From contig JAUNLT010000001.1 of the NCBI GenBank assembly GCA_030532135.1, positions 1 to 64,000 of the forward strand: a DNA stretch of 64,000 nucleotides. Reading direction: 5' to 3'. Under the pieces are notes generated by a model. It saw only the letters and a program-made list of their open reading frames with translations, was not told where the DNA came from and did not search any database. The first letter of the stretch is position 1. Every line of letters begins with the position of its first letter. Shown here piece after piece: positions 16,798 through 26,138 of the stretch. The DNA is from Lagierella massiliensis (GTDB lineage Bacteria > Bacillota > Clostridia > Tissierellales > Peptoniphilaceae). Made by a program: the position numbers and the translations under genes.

Positions 16798-18414
16798 ATG
16801 GATTCTCAAAGAGATGAGAAGGACTTAAGTATAAAAAATTTAAATATTTCTAAAGATTTTACAGATATATCTTCCTTAAATTATTGGGAAAACTATAAAG
16901 AATTTTATGAGGAGATGGGATCTGTACTAAAAGACAATATAAACAAGACTTTGGAAAAGTTTTTGTTGTTAAATTATCCTTCAATGCCAAGACAAGTACT
17001 TTTATACTTAGTGGAAAACTTCAATATATTTAGAGAAGGGAATATGAAATCTGAGATTAAAAAGCTACCCAACTTTAAAATATACGACATTGCAGATATA
17101 GACAATAGACAAAAACTCGATTTTTACAAGATAAGATCGGAAATATATTTTCTTTTAAAAAAGGGTTCGCTAAATTTTCGTGAATATGAGACTAGATTTT
17201 CCGAAGGGGCACAACTGAATTACAAAGACGAAGATTTATTGGGTTTAAAAGCATCCTATATGACACTATATATAATTCAGAAAGAAGAAGATTTTTCAAA
17301 ACTTAAAGAATTTATAGAAAGATGGGATTTTCCAAATAAAGTTTTTTATAAGGACTATCTCAAGTCTTTAGAAGAGGGACTAATAGAAGAAAATATTTTT
17401 AAAAATATAAATAGAGAACATTTACCAAAGTACTTAGAGAATTTTTTAAGAGGCTATCTCTACTATAATACAAAAGATTATGACAAGGCATATGATATGT
17501 GGCTTGGAAAAAATAATAGAGAAAATCCCCTTACTGGAACGGAAAAAAGATATATATCGAGAATTTACGAATATCTTTCACATAATTTGGTAAATTTTCT
17601 AAGGGATGAAAAAATACTTCAAGAATATGTAAATATTCCATTAAAATTTAAAGATATAGTAATAACCAGAGAATACTCTTATGATTTGTCAAATTGGAAA
17701 GAGGCTGTAAACTTTACGAAATTTGTGGAAGATCCTAAACTAAAAAAAGAAGTATTGTCATATCTTAGAAAAAACTACAGAGTGCTTCCAAAGGAAGTAG
17801 TGGACTATATTATAAGTAAAATTCCCATAAAGCCCTTTGAAAATGTGTCACAGGAAGAATATTATAAAATTGTAAACCACCCAAGACTAAATTTTAAAAA
17901 TCCCAATATAGCAAATACGATAAAAGAAGAGTTCTACTTAAAGAGATATGAATACTTTGAAGATATTTGTAATGGAAGTAAAAATGTGGAATATGAAGAT
18001 TTAAAAGAGTATGGTTTTGATTATTCCACAGAAGTGCTAAGGGTGGGAGAATTAATAGGAACAGCTATTAGAAATAAAAGGGATTTTGATTTCAAAGAAG
18101 TTAAAGAAAAGATTAGAGAGATGTCATCGTTTCAAGATAATGTGACCATTGAATTTTATAAACATTTTATTAAAGTTTATGAAAAAGACAATGTAAAATT
18201 AAGTGACTTAGACACCCTTGAAACTATAAACAAAGAAGATTTAGTTATTCCATATTGGATTTATAATTATATAATGGCATATTCATATAGGAGAACAAAA
18301 CAAATAGACAAGTTTAAAATTTATAATAACTTACTTTCGGAAGACTTAAAGATTAAGATAAAAAACAAACCAAATAAAAAAAGGGGTTTTTTCGGTAGAC
18401 TATTTAATAAATAA
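16798..18414 (+). CDS. Unknown helical, TPR-like protein
   Basis: A 538-residue protein, highly charged (Lys/Glu-rich), almost wholly predicted alpha-helical, with no signal peptide or membrane segment. Segments such as LRGYLYYNTKDYDKAYDMWLG resemble TPR helices. I recognise no catalytic motif. It follows the EIIC-like gene after 8 bases with GGTG before the ATG, so the two are one transcription unit that ends at the terminator at 18413. It may be a cytosolic partner of the membrane protein; this rests on context alone. Confidence 0.75.
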   Translation: MDSQRDEKDLSIKNLNISKDFTDISSLNYWENYKEFYEEMGSVLKDNINKTLEKFLLLNYPSMPRQVLLYLVENFNIFREGNMKSEIKKLPNFKIYDIADIDNRQKLDFYKIRSEIYFLLKKGSLNFREYETRFSEGAQLNYKDEDLLGLKASYMTLYIIQKEEDFSKLKEFIERWDFPNKVFYKDYLKSLEEGLIEENIFKNINREHLPKYLENFLRGYLYYNTKDYDKAYDMWLGKNNRENPLTGTEKRYISRIYEYLSHNLVNFLRDEKILQEYVNIPLKFKDIVITREYSYDLSNWKEAVNFTKFVEDPKLKKEVLSYLRKNYRVLPKEVVDYIISKIPIKPFENVSQEEYYKIVNHPRLNFKNPNIANTIKEEFYLKRYEYFEDICNGSKNVEYEDLKEYGFDYSTEVLRVGELIGTAIRNKRDFDFKEVKEKIREMSSFQDNVTIEFYKHFIKVYEKDNVKLSDLDTLETINKEDLVIPYWIYNYIMAYSYRRTKQIDKFKIYNNLLSEDLKIKIKNKPNKKRGFFGRLFNK

Positions 18415-18442
18415 TTGCTTAGAATAATTCTAAGCAATTTTT
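18413..18442 (+). terminator. Terminator of the EIIC-like operon
   Basis: AATTGCTTAGAA/TTCTAAGCAATT perfect stem, then TTT. Confidence 0.88.
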
Positions 18443-18473
18443 ATATTCTTAAATTTTTTGGTTTTTGTAGTTG

Positions 18474-19322
18474 TTAGATTTTAGTGGTAGATTTTAAGTC
18501 TACCTTTTTAAACCTTTTAGAATCATAGAAAGATCTGTCAGTATAGAGTCCTGAATACATTAAACAGTAGTCTCTAATTTTAAAAATCTCCGCTAAATCA
18601 AAAGCGTAGTCCAACTCAATACAAATCTCAACGCCTTCGTCACAAAGTTTTATAGACTTCTCAAGTTCTCCCAGTTCCATATAGACCATGGATAAGGTTA
18701 TTAGAGAAGTTAAATAATTGTAGTCTTTTATATTTGAGTCAATAATACTATTTAAGATTGCGATAGATTTTTCGTAATGTTTTTTTCTATGTAGTAGAAG
18801 ACAGGCAAAGTAAATTTCTTCTCTTGTAAAATAATTTCCCGTTATTTTAAGAGGATCATCAAAATCGTAGAGGTAAAGACTCATAAAGGCCTCTTCAAAT
18901 TTTTGAAGTTCAAAAGAATCATCTTGTAGAAAGTTTAAGTAAAAAGAGAGTAGTTTAATATATCTTTCATTATACTTAACTACATAAGAAAGAGAGTTGT
19001 CTAATTTTTTTAAATGCCTAGTTTTTTTCCTTAACTCATTTAAAGAATTTTCTGCATGGGATAACCTATTCAAAAAAATATATTGAATTATTTTTCTTAC
19101 TTCAGTATTTCTGAAATCACATTTATTTTGACATAATTTAACACAGTCTTGTCCAGAGGAATAGGAAAGCTTATTTAAAGTATCTAAAGTTGGATTGAAG
19201 TTTTTACCATTAACGATATTATTTATGGTGTTTTTTGAAAGGTTGGAACTTTCAGAAATTTCATCATAGGAAATTTTCCTAAATACGTTTTCTTTGAGTT
19301 TTAATTGTATAATTTTTTTCAT
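18474..19322 (-). CDS. HTH regulator with TPR-like C-terminus, paralog A (Rgg/MutR-like)
   Basis: A 282-residue protein. Residues ~15-65 form an XRE-type helix-turn-helix (SYDEISESSNLSKNTINNIVNG, then NPTLDTLNKLSY). A shared motif GQDCVKLC follows, then about 200 helical residues with TPR character. The layout is that of the peptide-responsive Rgg/PlcR/MutR regulators. It is a clear paralog of 23917-24741, and both share GQDCxKLC, FRNxxVRKI and a C-terminal helix ending in RDYCL/RDMIL. AAAGGA precedes the ATG. It is divergent from an ABC transporter whose promoter carries the shared 32-bp element. Confidence 0.82.
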   Translation of the reverse strand: MKKIIQLKLKENVFRKISYDEISESSNLSKNTINNIVNGKNFNPTLDTLNKLSYSSGQDCVKLCQNKCDFRNTEVRKIIQYIFLNRLSHAENSLNELRKKTRHLKKLDNSLSYVVKYNERYIKLLSFYLNFLQDDSFELQKFEEAFMSLYLYDFDDPLKITGNYFTREEIYFACLLLHRKKHYEKSIAILNSIIDSNIKDYNYLTSLITLSMVYMELGELEKSIKLCDEGVEICIELDYAFDLAEIFKIRDYCLMYSGLYTDRSFYDSKRFKKVDLKSTTKI

Positions 19323-19414
19323 TTAATATTATCCTTTAAATTTATATCATTATAATAACATAAACTAGTGAAAAAATTCACCTTTTAAAATATATTTTTA
19401 TTTAATCGTGTATA

Positions 19415-19472
19415 TTTGAGGGTTTTAAAAATATTTTAATGTGATGTTATGAAAATGATTTCGTGTTATACT
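19415..19472 (+). promoter_or_regulatory. Shared regulator element A with extended -10 promoter
   Basis: A 32-bp block at 19415-19446 (core GGTTTTAAAA, end GTGATG) matches 25 of 32 bases of the block at 24826-24857. An extended -10, TGTTATACT, starts at 19464, leaving 17 bases between. The other copy has TGTTAAGAT at exactly the same distance. This is the likely binding site for paralog A at the ABC transporter promoter. Confidence 0.65.
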
Positions 19473-19523
19473 GTATTTATCGCACAAATATGTAAATAAA
19501 AATTATCATCAAGGAGATTTTAT

Positions 19524-21164
19524 ATGAAAGAAATACTTAAATCGAATAAAAAAAGTTTATTCCTATGTACCCTTGCCTTCGTAGGAGAGATAATTGGAGA
19601 GATTTCCTGGGCTTTCCTATTCAAATTAGTTTTTGACATTATAACGGGAGATGGTAGATTAAACTTCACTCAATTAATTTTATTTGCAGTTTTGATCACT
19701 TTAGCAAGGGGTGTTTTAACTATATTAAGTGAAAAAGCTATGGAAAAGACTGCGGTTGAAATTACAAAAGAGTATAAACATAGGTTGTTAAACACTTACA
19801 TAGAAACGGATAGTGGCAAGACTTCTTCAGAGATATTGAACTTGGTTACCCACACTACAACTGAAGTGGAACAGTTATATTTAAGACCTTTTCTATTGAT
19901 TATTAAATACTCAATATTCTTTATAGGATCTCTTTGTGCAATCTTTTACTTTAAGAAGATAGTTGTGTTAATTGTTCTAGCCTTATCGTGGTTACCTTTA
20001 ATTGCACCTAAACTCATGGGAAAGAAAAACGAAGAAAAAAGGTCAAAATCCGTTAAGCAAAACGAATACTATATTTCCAAGATAAAGGAAGTTACCGAAG
20101 GTTTTGACATTATAAAGGCATTTCATATTGAGAATAAAATTAAAAAGCTTGTCGGAAAGCAAAATGATATTAACGAGAATTTAAGATACACTGCAAATTC
20201 CTATCAGATTTTAGTTAATAATTTAGCTGGAATGGTAAGTATAGGTGTGTTTATGGCGTTACAATTAATAAATGCAGGGCTTGTTATCAAAGGTTTTTTA
20301 ACCGTTGGCTCAATGATGGCAATTACTCAAATCTTTAACTATGTGGCAATTCCAATTCAAATGATTCCAAGGTTTTCTGCTCAAATGAAGGGAATTAAAG
20401 GGAAAATTTCTGAAAATGATGAGTTTTTAAAACTAGAGTGGGAAGATAAGGGTACAAAGGATTTTGACTTAGACGAAAAAATTCAGATAAAAGATCTTTC
20501 CTTTAGTTATGGAGATAAGTTGGTACTGTCAAATTTAAATATGAGTATTAAAAAGGGAGAAAAAATTGCTGTGGTAGGTGAATCCGGTTCTGGAAAATCT
20601 ACTCTAGCAAAAATTATTCTAAAAAGGTTAAGAGACTATTCAGGAGAAATCCACGTAGATGAAAACGACTATAAAAATATTTCAGTAGAGGACTTTTATA
20701 AAAAAGTATCTCCCGTTTCTCAAGAAGTTTTCTTGTTTAATGACAGTTTAAAAGAAAATATTGCCCTTTATTCCGATGTTAGTGATGAAAAAGTTCAAAA
20801 GGCTATTGAAGATGCAGGTCTTGTTCCTGTTGTACAAGGACTGAAAGACGGAGTTGATACCTTATTAGGTGAGTATGGGGTGGGGCTTTCAGGAGGAGAA
20901 AAGCAAAGAATTTCTATCGCCAGATGTCTTATTAAAGATTCTCAACTGATTGTTATGGACGAGGCAACCTCGGCTTTAGATATAGTAAACGCTAGAAATA
21001 TTGAACAATTGCTATTGGACTTATCCCAGACGGTACTTGTGATAACCCACAGAATAGATCCTGAAATTCTTAAACAGTACGACAGGATATATGTACTTAG
21101 AGAGGGAAAAATAATTGAAAGCGGTAAATTCGAAAAATTAAATTATTTTAATAATGAAAATTAG
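19524..21164 (+). CDS. ABC transporter, fused membrane and ATPase domains
   Basis: A 546-residue half-transporter. Hydrophobic N-terminal ~300 residues hold about six membrane segments. The ATPase shows Walker A GESGSGKST, signature LSGGEKQRISIARCL and Walker B LIVMDEATSALD, ending with an H-loop ITHR. AAGGAG precedes the ATG. It stands alone between the divergent regulator and its terminator and probably acts as a homodimer. Control by the adjacent Rgg-like regulator is inferred from the shared promoter element. The cargo could be a peptide or lipid. Confidence 0.9.
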   Translation: MKEILKSNKKSLFLCTLAFVGEIIGEISWAFLFKLVFDIITGDGRLNFTQLILFAVLITLARGVLTILSEKAMEKTAVEITKEYKHRLLNTYIETDSGKTSSEILNLVTHTTTEVEQLYLRPFLLIIKYSIFFIGSLCAIFYFKKIVVLIVLALSWLPLIAPKLMGKKNEEKRSKSVKQNEYYISKIKEVTEGFDIIKAFHIENKIKKLVGKQNDINENLRYTANSYQILVNNLAGMVSIGVFMALQLINAGLVIKGFLTVGSMMAITQIFNYVAIPIQMIPRFSAQMKGIKGKISENDEFLKLEWEDKGTKDFDLDEKIQIKDLSFSYGDKLVLSNLNMSIKKGEKIAVVGESGSGKSTLAKIILKRLRDYSGEIHVDENDYKNISVEDFYKKVSPVSQEVFLFNDSLKENIALYSDVSDEKVQKAIEDAGLVPVVQGLKDGVDTLLGEYGVGLSGGEKQRISIARCLIKDSQLIVMDEATSALDIVNARNIEQLLLDLSQTVLVITHRIDPEILKQYDRIYVLREGKIIESGKFEKLNYFNNEN

Positions 21165-21184
21165 GAGCGGAGCTCCTTTTTTTT
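21163..21184 (+). terminator. Terminator of the ABC transporter
   Basis: AGGAGC/GCTCCT stem with a 3-base loop and a long T-run. The stem begins inside the stop codon. Confidence 0.85.
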
Positions 21185-21239
21185 ATTGATGAAAAAATAT
21201 TTTTGCCATATGATATAATTATATTCATATGGAGGAAAT

Positions 21240-22877
21240 ATGAGAAAGGCAATTTATAGAGAGTATAGACCTAAAACTTTTGACGAGGTACTGGGTCAAG
21301 ACCAAGTTACACAGGTTTTAAAAAATCAAGTTAAAAATAATTTAATATCCCATGCCTATATATTCTCTGGAACTAGAGGAACGGGGAAGACCAGTTGTGC
21401 AAAAATTTTGGCAAGAGCTATAAACTGCTTAAACCCTCAGGACGGTTCCCCTTGCAACCAATGTGAAAACTGTAAGAGGATATTAAGTGAAGAGAGTTTT
21501 GATATAGTCGAAATGGATGCGGCGTCAAACAGACGTATTGAAGATATTAGAAATCTTAGAGATAAGGTTATTTTTCCACCGGCTAATTTAAAGTACAAAG
21601 TCTATATTATAGACGAGGCACATATGATAACCAATGAAGGGTTTAACGCTTTGTTGAAGATTATGGAAGAACCTCCAAAACACTTGGTGTTCATACTTGC
21701 CACTACTGAAATTGAAAAAATTCCTCAAACCATACTTTCAAGATGTCAAAGGTTTGAATTTAACAGAATGGATTCCAAGTACATCATTCAAAATATTAAA
21801 AAAATAACTAATGACTTGGGAGTTAATATAGACGACGAGTCTTTAGTTGAAATTGCAAATGAGGCTGACGGAGCCATGAGGGACGGATTGTCTATTTTAG
21901 ACAGAATTATATCCCTTGGTAAAAAGGAAATAACCATTGACGATTTAGTAGAGGATTTAGGGCTAGCAGATAAAAAGAAAATATATAATTTAGTTGAAAA
22001 AATTCTAGAAGATGACTATTCTAAGTCCCTAAAAATATATAGGGAAATTACAAAGGACAAAGTAATTTCAAGTGTTTTCAAAGATCTTCAGTCTCATTAC
22101 AGAAGTTTACTATATATAAAAGAAGAATTAGATGAATTTGTGGAAGAGACTAAAGAGTATAAGGATAGATTAAAGACACAAAGTAGTTTAAGTTCTATAA
22201 ATAGAATTGTGGAATCTCTAAATATACTTTTAGAATTTGACGTTAAATTAAAAAACACTCAAAACCCCAATATTCTAGGAGAAATTTTAATAGGAAGACT
22301 TATTGATTATTATGAGCTGGACAAAGATACGTCAAAGCTTAAGTTTTTAATGGACAAAGTAGAAAGTCTAGAAAGAAAAATTTTAGAAAGTAAAGAAAAT
22401 TTAATTACAAATACAAGTGTAATTATTGATAGAAACGATGAAAAACAAAGTCAAATTACAAAAAAACTAGATGTGGAAAACAATAAAGCTGAAGTTGAAC
22501 AAAAAAATGGCAAAAATCAGGAGTCTAAAAAAAGTTTTAACTTAGAAAAGCCTGGATACGAAGAAATTGAAAATTGGCAAGATATTTTAGATAATATTCC
22601 TGGGAAAATGCTCTCGGGGTTTGTGGATTCTGCAACACATAAATTTTTAGATGGTAAAAGGATATCTATACTATTTAGGACAAAAGATGCTAGAATGGCA
22701 ATGATATTAAGTAATAAAGAAGAAGTGGACAAGGCCTGTAAAAAAGTCTTGGGAGAAGAATATGAAGTATTTATAGGACTTGAAAAAGACTATGAAGACC
22801 TTTCAAAGTTGAGAAGAGAAGAAAACTTAAAGACGTTAAATAATGTCTTTGGTAAAGAAAAAATAGATTTAATTTAG
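21240..22877 (+). CDS. dnaX: DNA polymerase III subunit gamma/tau
   Basis: A 545-residue protein. It begins with [15 protein letters not shown], followed by Walker [13 protein letters not shown] near residue 41, a four-Cys zinc module ([16 protein letters not shown]), Walker B with IDEAHMI and the sensor [18 protein letters not shown]. These are the clamp-loader motor motifs. The C-terminal third is a charged linker plus a tau-like domain. It is followed by ybaB and recR, the standard Firmicutes order. GGAGG precedes the ATG. Confidence 0.97.
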   Translation: MRKAIYREYRPKTFDEVLGQDQVTQVLKNQVKNNLISHAYIFSGTRGTGKTSCAKILARAINCLNPQDGSPCNQCENCKRILSEESFDIVEMDAASNRRIEDIRNLRDKVIFPPANLKYKVYIIDEAHMITNEGFNALLKIMEEPPKHLVFILATTEIEKIPQTILSRCQRFEFNRMDSKYIIQNIKKITNDLGVNIDDESLVEIANEADGAMRDGLSILDRIISLGKKEITIDDLVEDLGLADKKKIYNLVEKILEDDYSKSLKIYREITKDKVISSVFKDLQSHYRSLLYIKEELDEFVEETKEYKDRLKTQSSLSSINRIVESLNILLEFDVKLKNTQNPNILGEILIGRLIDYYELDKDTSKLKFLMDKVESLERKILESKENLITNTSVIIDRNDEKQSQITKKLDVENNKAEVEQKNGKNQESKKSFNLEKPGYEEIENWQDILDNIPGKMLSGFVDSATHKFLDGKRISILFRTKDARMAMILSNKEEVDKACKKVLGEEYEVFIGLEKDYEDLSKLRREENLKTLNNVFGKEKIDLI

Positions 22878-22887
22878 GAGGATATAT

Positions 22888-23232
22888 ATGGCTAAAAGAG
22901 GTGGATTTCCAAGAGGTGGAATGCCTAATATGAACAATATGATGAAGCAGATGCAAAAGATGCAAAAGGAAATGACAGAGGCTCAAGAAAAAATTGAGGA
23001 GACTGAATTTATTGCATCAGCAGGTGGCGGAAGTATAGAGGTTACAGTTAATGGCAAGAGGGAAGTTGTCAATGTAAAAATTGATCCTGAAGTTGTAGAC
23101 CCGGAAGACGTTGATATGTTACAAGACTTACTTATGGTGGCTGTAAATGATGCACTAAACCAAGTTAATGAAGAAACAGAAAAATCCATGGGTAAATTTA
23201 CCGGAGGTATGAATATACCGGGATTATTTTAG
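22888..23232 (+). CDS. YbaB/EbfC family nucleoid-associated protein
   Basis: A 114-residue protein with the family layout: a Met/Gln-rich helix ([20 protein letters not shown]), then the core [18 protein letters not shown] and [15 protein letters not shown]. It is a dimeric DNA-binding protein of the nucleoid. It lies 10 bases after dnaX, behind AGGAGG, and just before recR, which supports the call. Confidence 0.95.
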   Translation: MAKRGGFPRGGMPNMNNMMKQMQKMQKEMTEAQEKIEETEFIASAGGGSIEVTVNGKREVVNVKIDPEVVDPEDVDMLQDLLMVAVNDALNQVNEETEKSMGKFTGGMNIPGLF

Positions 23233-23240
23233 GTGATTAG

Positions 23241-23840
23241 ATGGCACTTTATCCAAAATCTTTGGAGGAGTTGATACTAAAGTTGTCATCGCTTCCAACT
23301 ATAGGCAGAAAATCTGCAAGAAGGCTTGCTTTTAAAATAGTAGAAATGGACGAAAAGGAAGTAGCTGAACTTGCCCAGGCACTTATAAATGTAAAAGAAA
23401 ATATATCAGAATGTAAGATTTGTGGTAACATAACAGATCATGAAATTTGTGATATTTGCAGTGATGAGTTAAGGGACAAGTCTACGATTATTGTAGTGGA
23501 AGATAGCTCTAATATAATTTCTTTGGAAAAGGCAAGGGAGTATAAAGGACTTTACCACGTCCTAGGTGGTCTAGCATCTCCAAGAAACGAAGTCGGGCCA
23601 GAGGATTTAAATATAGACAGCCTTGTCAAGAGAGTTAAGTCAGAAGATATAAAAGAAGTTATACTTTCCCTGTCGTCTACAACAGATGGTGAATTTACTT
23701 CAAGCTTAATAACGGAAATTTTAAGACCTTTCGGAATAAAAATTTCGAAGATTGCACAGGGTATTCCCATAGGTGTAAGTTTAAACTACTTTGATGAAAT
23801 GTCCATATATAGGGCAATAGAAGAAAGAAGAGAGATTTAA
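23241..23840 (+). CDS. recR: Recombination protein RecR
   Basis: A 199-residue protein. It has an N-terminal helix-hairpin-helix (LPTIGRKSARRLAFKI), a four-Cys zinc motif (CKICGNITDHEICDIC) and a Toprim domain (IVVEDSSNI ... YHVLGGLASP). This is the full RecR set. RecR loads RecA with RecF/RecO at gapped DNA. It overlaps nothing and starts 9 bases after ybaB. It ends at a terminator. Confidence 0.97.
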   Translation: MALYPKSLEELILKLSSLPTIGRKSARRLAFKIVEMDEKEVAELAQALINVKENISECKICGNITDHEICDICSDELRDKSTIIVVEDSSNIISLEKAREYKGLYHVLGGLASPRNEVGPEDLNIDSLVKRVKSEDIKEVILSLSSTTDGEFTSSLITEILRPFGIKISKIAQGIPIGVSLNYFDEMSIYRAIEERREI

Positions 23841-23853
23841 TCTCTCTTTTTTT
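23829..23853 (+). terminator. Terminator of dnaX-ybaB-recR
   Basis: AGAGAGA/TCTCTCT stem around TTTAA, including the stop codon, then a T-run. Confidence 0.88.
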
Positions 23854-23916
23854 GATATGTGAATTATATCTATAAGACTATAAGTAGTCAAATAAATAAA
23901 GTAATGTACTTAAGAT

Positions 23917-24741
23917 TTATATTATATTTTCTGTCCAATAGTGCATATCTTCTTTTAGTCTATTTTCAATTAATTTTTCCAAAATCATATCTCTAACCCT
24001 TAAAGCTTCCAATATATCAAAACAAAAGCTGTGGTCAATACATATTTTAATGGCTTTGTTGCAAGTTTTCATTGCCCTTTCATAATCCTGGATATAGTAG
24101 AGACATTTTGCCAATGAAATGTTAGAAAGAAGATAATTATCATCCACAAAATCAAAATTAGCTAGTTCATTAAAAATTGCTATGGCATCTTTGAATTCTA
24201 AATTTCTTGAAAGTATAAGTCCTGCACAGTAAAAGATATCCCTCTTAAAATAGTCTGCATCACTTATAGTGAAGTTTGTAATAGAATAATTAAAGCATCT
24301 TGTAAAATCGTTTTTAAATTCATTATAATTAAAGTGTTTTTTCTCTGTTTGCATGAAATAAAAATTAAATAATTTATAATTCTTCTTTAAAAAAATATAA
24401 ATATGATAATTTTTGGGAGTATTTGACTCTTTTATCTGAATTTCTAGGTCTTTCAATTTATTTTTTGCATTTTCTATTTCTCCGATTAAGATGCATTTAG
24501 CAATCTTTCGAACAATAGAATTTCTGAAACTTCCATTTATATAACATAATTTAATACAATCCTGTCCACAAGCATAGGATAATTTTTTCAAAGTCGCTAA
24601 GGTGGGATTGAAGTTATCACTGTTTAGTAGATTGCTTATGGTATTTTTAGATAAGGATGAATTAAGAGCTAATTCTTCGTAAGAAGAAAAGTTTTTTAAT
24701 GTAGAATTCTTTAAGTTAAATTGAATTTCCTTATTTTTCAA
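23917..24741 (-). CDS. HTH regulator with TPR-like C-terminus, paralog B (Rgg/MutR-like)
   Basis: A 274-residue paralog of 18474-19322. The helix-turn-helix is SYEELALNSSLSKNTISNLL, followed by FNPTLATLKKLSYACGQDCIKLC. The C-terminal ~190 residues are helical with the TPR-like block CLYYIQDYERAMKTCNKAI. It is divergent from two genes for exported proteins, and the same 32-bp element lies in the gap. GGAGGTG precedes the ATG on the minus strand. No short peptide pheromone gene is evident nearby, so the inducer is unknown. Confidence 0.82.
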   Translation of the reverse strand: MKNKEIQFNLKNSTLKNFSSYEELALNSSLSKNTISNLLNSDNFNPTLATLKKLSYACGQDCIKLCYINGSFRNSIVRKIAKCILIGEIENAKNKLKDLEIQIKESNTPKNYHIYIFLKKNYKLFNFYFMQTEKKHFNYNEFKNDFTRCFNYSITNFTISDADYFKRDIFYCAGLILSRNLEFKDAIAIFNELANFDFVDDNYLLSNISLAKCLYYIQDYERAMKTCNKAIKICIDHSFCFDILEALRVRDMILEKLIENRLKEDMHYWTENII

Positions 24742-24825
24742 GAAATTTCACCTCCATACCAATATATTAGCACAAATAACTATATTTTACCGAAAAATAA
24801 ATGGAATTACTAAAAAACGTTGAAA

Positions 24826-24883
24826 TTTAGAGGTTTTAAAATAATTATAATGGGATGACTAAAGAATTAAAAGATGTTAAGAT
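24826..24883 (+). promoter_or_regulatory. Shared regulator element B with extended -10 promoter
   Basis: A 32-bp block at 24826-24857 (core GGTTTTAAAA, end GGGATG) aligns with 19415-19446 without gaps. The extended -10 TGTTAAGAT starts at 24875, the same 17-base gap as in copy A. The palindrome AACCTAGGTT at 24893-24902 sits near the expected transcription start and may be a second operator. Confidence 0.65.
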
Positions 24884-24927
24884 AGATATACCAACCTAGG
24901 TTAGGAATTAACAATAAGGAGTACAAA

Positions 24928-25587
24928 ATGAAAAAAATACTATTTATAATGATGGCAACAATAATAATTTTAAGTGGTAGTGTATCAGAAGCAAAAGAAG
25001 AGAAAAGAGACATAAAGGAAGATAATTATCTTATTGAACAATCTTTAAATAACTTTTTCAGCAAGGGTTTTCCAGAGATACAAGATAATCTTGGAAACAA
25101 TGTTACAGTATTTCATAAGAAAAAAATTGAAGAATTTTATAATTCAAGAGATTTTGAAGGAGCTAAAAACTATTTACTGGACAATAGTATATCATTAGCA
25201 TGGTATGATGGTATATCAACAAGAGCATCTTTAGCAAAGAATAGTTCTAAGACTTTTTATAAATTGTATAAATCCACTAATTATGGTAGTATTAAAAAAG
25301 AATGGGTTGTAAGGTTATCTGGAACATTCTATTATGATCAGAATAAAAGAGTAGTAGTATCTGTTGGAAGACCAGTACTCTCAATTGAGGTAGCAAATTT
25401 TGGATCTGGTTTTAAACCATATTTAGCTAGTGTATCAACTACTGGGACAAAAAATGGTTCATATGGAGCTATATTTAAAGCAAGTTATACAATGAAAGCG
25501 ACTATGAATATAAAACAAAGTGGTGTGACCATTTCAGGTACTGTTTTATTCCCTAGAGATACGGTTAGTTACTCATCATCTTTGTAG
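24928..25587 (+). CDS. Secreted protein of unknown function
   Basis: A 219-residue protein with a Sec signal peptide (MKKILFIMMATIIILSGSVSEA) cleaved near residue 22 and no lipobox. Residues 70-81 read FYNSRDFEGAKN, a motif repeated in the next gene. The C-terminal ~120 residues are beta-rich with Ser/Thr/Gly (VSTTGTKNGSYG, GVTISGTVLFPRD). I do not recognise the fold; an exported beta protein is the most that can be said. Expression under the divergent Rgg-like regulator is likely. AAGGAG precedes the ATG. Confidence 0.8.
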   Translation: MKKILFIMMATIIILSGSVSEAKEEKRDIKEDNYLIEQSLNNFFSKGFPEIQDNLGNNVTVFHKKKIEEFYNSRDFEGAKNYLLDNSISLAWYDGISTRASLAKNSSKTFYKLYKSTNYGSIKKEWVVRLSGTFYYDQNKRVVVSVGRPVLSIEVANFGSGFKPYLASVSTTGTKNGSYGAIFKASYTMKATMNIKQSGVTISGTVLFPRDTVSYSSSL

Positions 25588-25610
25588 AATAGTCAAATGG
25601 GGGTTATAAT

Positions 25611-25982
25611 ATGAAAAGTAAAGAGAAAATAATAATTTCTTTATTGGTTATATCTCTAGTGTTCAATGTGATTTTTGCAAAAAAATACTATGATTTAAAA
25701 GAGATAGCATCCAACTCTAAAATTGAAAAACTTATTGTTGATTTTGACAAAAAACAACCAAAAGACGATAAAACGATAAAAGATTATTTACAATTACTTT
25801 CTGAAGGTGAAAGTTTAGAGATATTAAAAAATAATGAAGATGTGACAGAAAAATACAAAAATGAACTTCTAAGTTTTTATAACGAAGAAGACTTTGAAGG
25901 TGCTAAAAACTTTATATTAGAAGAAGAACTTAGTATTGGATACTATCAAGAAAGTGACTTAGAACTTCAAGGTAATAACTAA
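25611..25982 (+). CDS. Membrane-anchored short relative of the preceding secreted protein
   Basis: A 123-residue protein with one N-terminal membrane anchor (IIISLLVISLVFNVIFA) and an acidic outside domain. Residues 89-100 read FYNEEDFEGAKN, matching residues 70-81 of the upstream protein, and the next residues (FILEEELSIGYY) also align. It lacks the beta-rich C-terminus. GGGGG precedes the ATG, 23 bases after the upstream gene, so they form one operon. The shared N-terminal module may mediate pairing; an immunity or retention role is possible. Confidence 0.75.
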   Translation: MKSKEKIIISLLVISLVFNVIFAKKYYDLKEIASNSKIEKLIVDFDKKQPKDDKTIKDYLQLLSEGESLEILKNNEDVTEKYKNELLSFYNEEDFEGAKNFILEEELSIGYYQESDLELQGNN

Positions 25983-26015
25983 GAATAAAAAGTAAATAAC
26001 AAAATTTTAGTATAA

Positions 26016-26044
26016 ATAGGTCCTATTAGGATCTATTTTTTTTA
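26016..26044 (+). terminator. Terminator of the secreted-protein operon
   Basis: ATAGGTCC/GGATCTAT stem (one G-U pair), TATTA loop, then eight T. Confidence 0.88.
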
Positions 26045-26138
26045 ATTCAATAAAGCGTATTAGGTATAATGTATAAATAGTAGTTTAATTAAAAATTTTG
26101 AGGGTAAATATTTTATATATTAAACAAAGGAGGTAAAT

